NCBI GenBank assembly: GCA_002373535.1
Contig: DFKL01000045.1
Coordinates: forward strand, 1 to 7,156
Direction of reading: 5' to 3'
From: Prevotellaceae bacterium UBA3646
GTDB taxonomy: Bacteria; Bacteroidota; Bacteroidia; Bacteroidales; Bacteroidaceae
Length of the DNA: 7,156 bases
Shown: positions 6,733-7,156 of the stretch, in pieces
Position numbering within the stretch: position 1 is the first letter of the stretch
Layout: each line of letters starts with the position of its first letter
Program-made: the position numbers and the translations under genes
Notes under the pieces: generated by a model
Seen by the model: the letters and a program-made list of their open reading frames with translations, nothing else
Told to the model about the DNA's origin: nothing
The model's database searches: none

Positions 6733-7156
6733 GTGTATGTCTTCGATGTCAAACGGTGTTTCCTGGTACACATAGTAGTTGAGCCAGTTCTGAAACAGGA
6801 GATTGCCGTGAGCACGCCATGTCACCTTGACGCCCTTGTCCATGTCGTCGTCTATATAGTAGTTGTACGGCATGTGGATGGGAAGGCCCTTGGCAAGGTC
6901 ACGCCTGTACTCGCTGTCCAGCGTGAGCGGGGAATACTCGCTGTGTCCCGTGACGAAAATCTCACGGCCGTCACGTGCCATCACCATCGACACGCCCGAC
7001 AGCGGACTCTCGGCAATAACCTGCAGGCCCGGTACTGCGTCTATGTCGGAACGGCGTATCTCGGTATGACGGCTGTGTGGCATGTTGAACTTGTCATCGA
7101 ACCCACGGAATATGGGCAGTCCCATATCCAACGGCTTCTGCGGGAAGATGCCGAAC
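6730..7156 (-). CDS. metA: Homoserine O-acyltransferase MetA (C-terminal part)
   Basis: The frame stays open to the right edge, so the gene is cut at its 5' end; the TTG at 7131 is an internal leucine codon, not a start. About 141 residues are visible. MetA transfers an acyl group from acyl-CoA to the hydroxyl of homoserine, the first committed step to methionine, in the cytoplasm. The visible part follows the family closely: RGFDDKFNMPHSRHTE, then VTGHSEYSPLTL, DLAKGLPIHMPYNYY, and WRAHGNLLFQNWLNYYVYQ. The catalytic His and Glu of the HxE motif (in GHSEY) and the active-site Arg 14 residues after that His (EYRRDL) are all present. The nucleophilic cysteine and the residue that sets acetyl versus succinyl preference lie outside the window, so substrate choice cannot be judged. 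The gene ends TGA, overlapping the U32 start codon, and appears to be upstream in the cluster. Confidence 0.95.
   Translation of the reverse strand, partial: FGIFPQKPLDMGLPIFRGFDDKFNMPHSRHTEIRRSDIDAVPGLQVIAESPLSGVSMVMARDGREIFVTGHSEYSPLTLDSEYRRDLAKGLPIHMPYNYYIDDDMDKGVKVTWRAHGNLLFQNWLNYYVYQETPFDIEDIH

Noticed and set aside
6194..6775. A 193-codon plus-strand open frame opposite the U32 and metA genes
   Set aside because: It lies antisense to well-conserved coding sequence, including the U32 signature region, shows no family motif, and has no supporting ribosome binding context.

Overview
The window looks like a chromosomal segment from a Bacteroidales bacterium with a fairly GC-rich genome for that order. 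A Prevotellaceae-, Barnesiellaceae- or Muribaculaceae-like source is possible, but the genus cannot be fixed from sequence alone. The pointers are a PorT-type outer-membrane barrel, a small exported protein of a type I associate with Bacteroidales, a long U32 protein with the extra C-terminal cysteine block, mostly weak Shine-Dalgarno sequences, and very tight gene packing.

Layout. Positions 2-517 (+) are the 3' end of an outer-membrane beta-barrel gene. Everything else is one compact minus-strand cluster, read from the right edge leftwards: metA (homoserine O-acyltransferase, 5' end outside the window), a U32-family protein of the RlhA type, a lipoprotein/membrane protein with an SH3-like region and a C-terminal zinc ribbon, radA, a COG2509-type FAD-dependent oxidoreductase, and a small exported protein. 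The joints are a TGATG (metA/U32), an ATGA (U32/membrane protein), and gaps of 4, 13 and 14 bases. This strongly suggests a single transcript with translational coupling. Its promoter must lie upstream of or within metA, beyond the right edge. The final minus-strand gene ends exactly back to back with the plus-strand barrel gene, with no spacer.

Functional picture. The cluster mixes methionine biosynthesis (metA), probable 23S rRNA hydroxylation (U32/RlhA type), recombination and repair (radA), an orphan flavoprotein, and two envelope proteins of unknown role. No single pathway unites them, so it reads as a housekeeping superoperon. The least explained parts are the membrane protein, whose terminal zinc ribbon closely resembles that of the RadA encoded next to it, and the 173-residue exported protein. 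I found no RNA genes, mobile elements, CRISPR arrays or long repeats, and no gene-free stretch longer than 14 bases. I see no clear previously undescribed system here.
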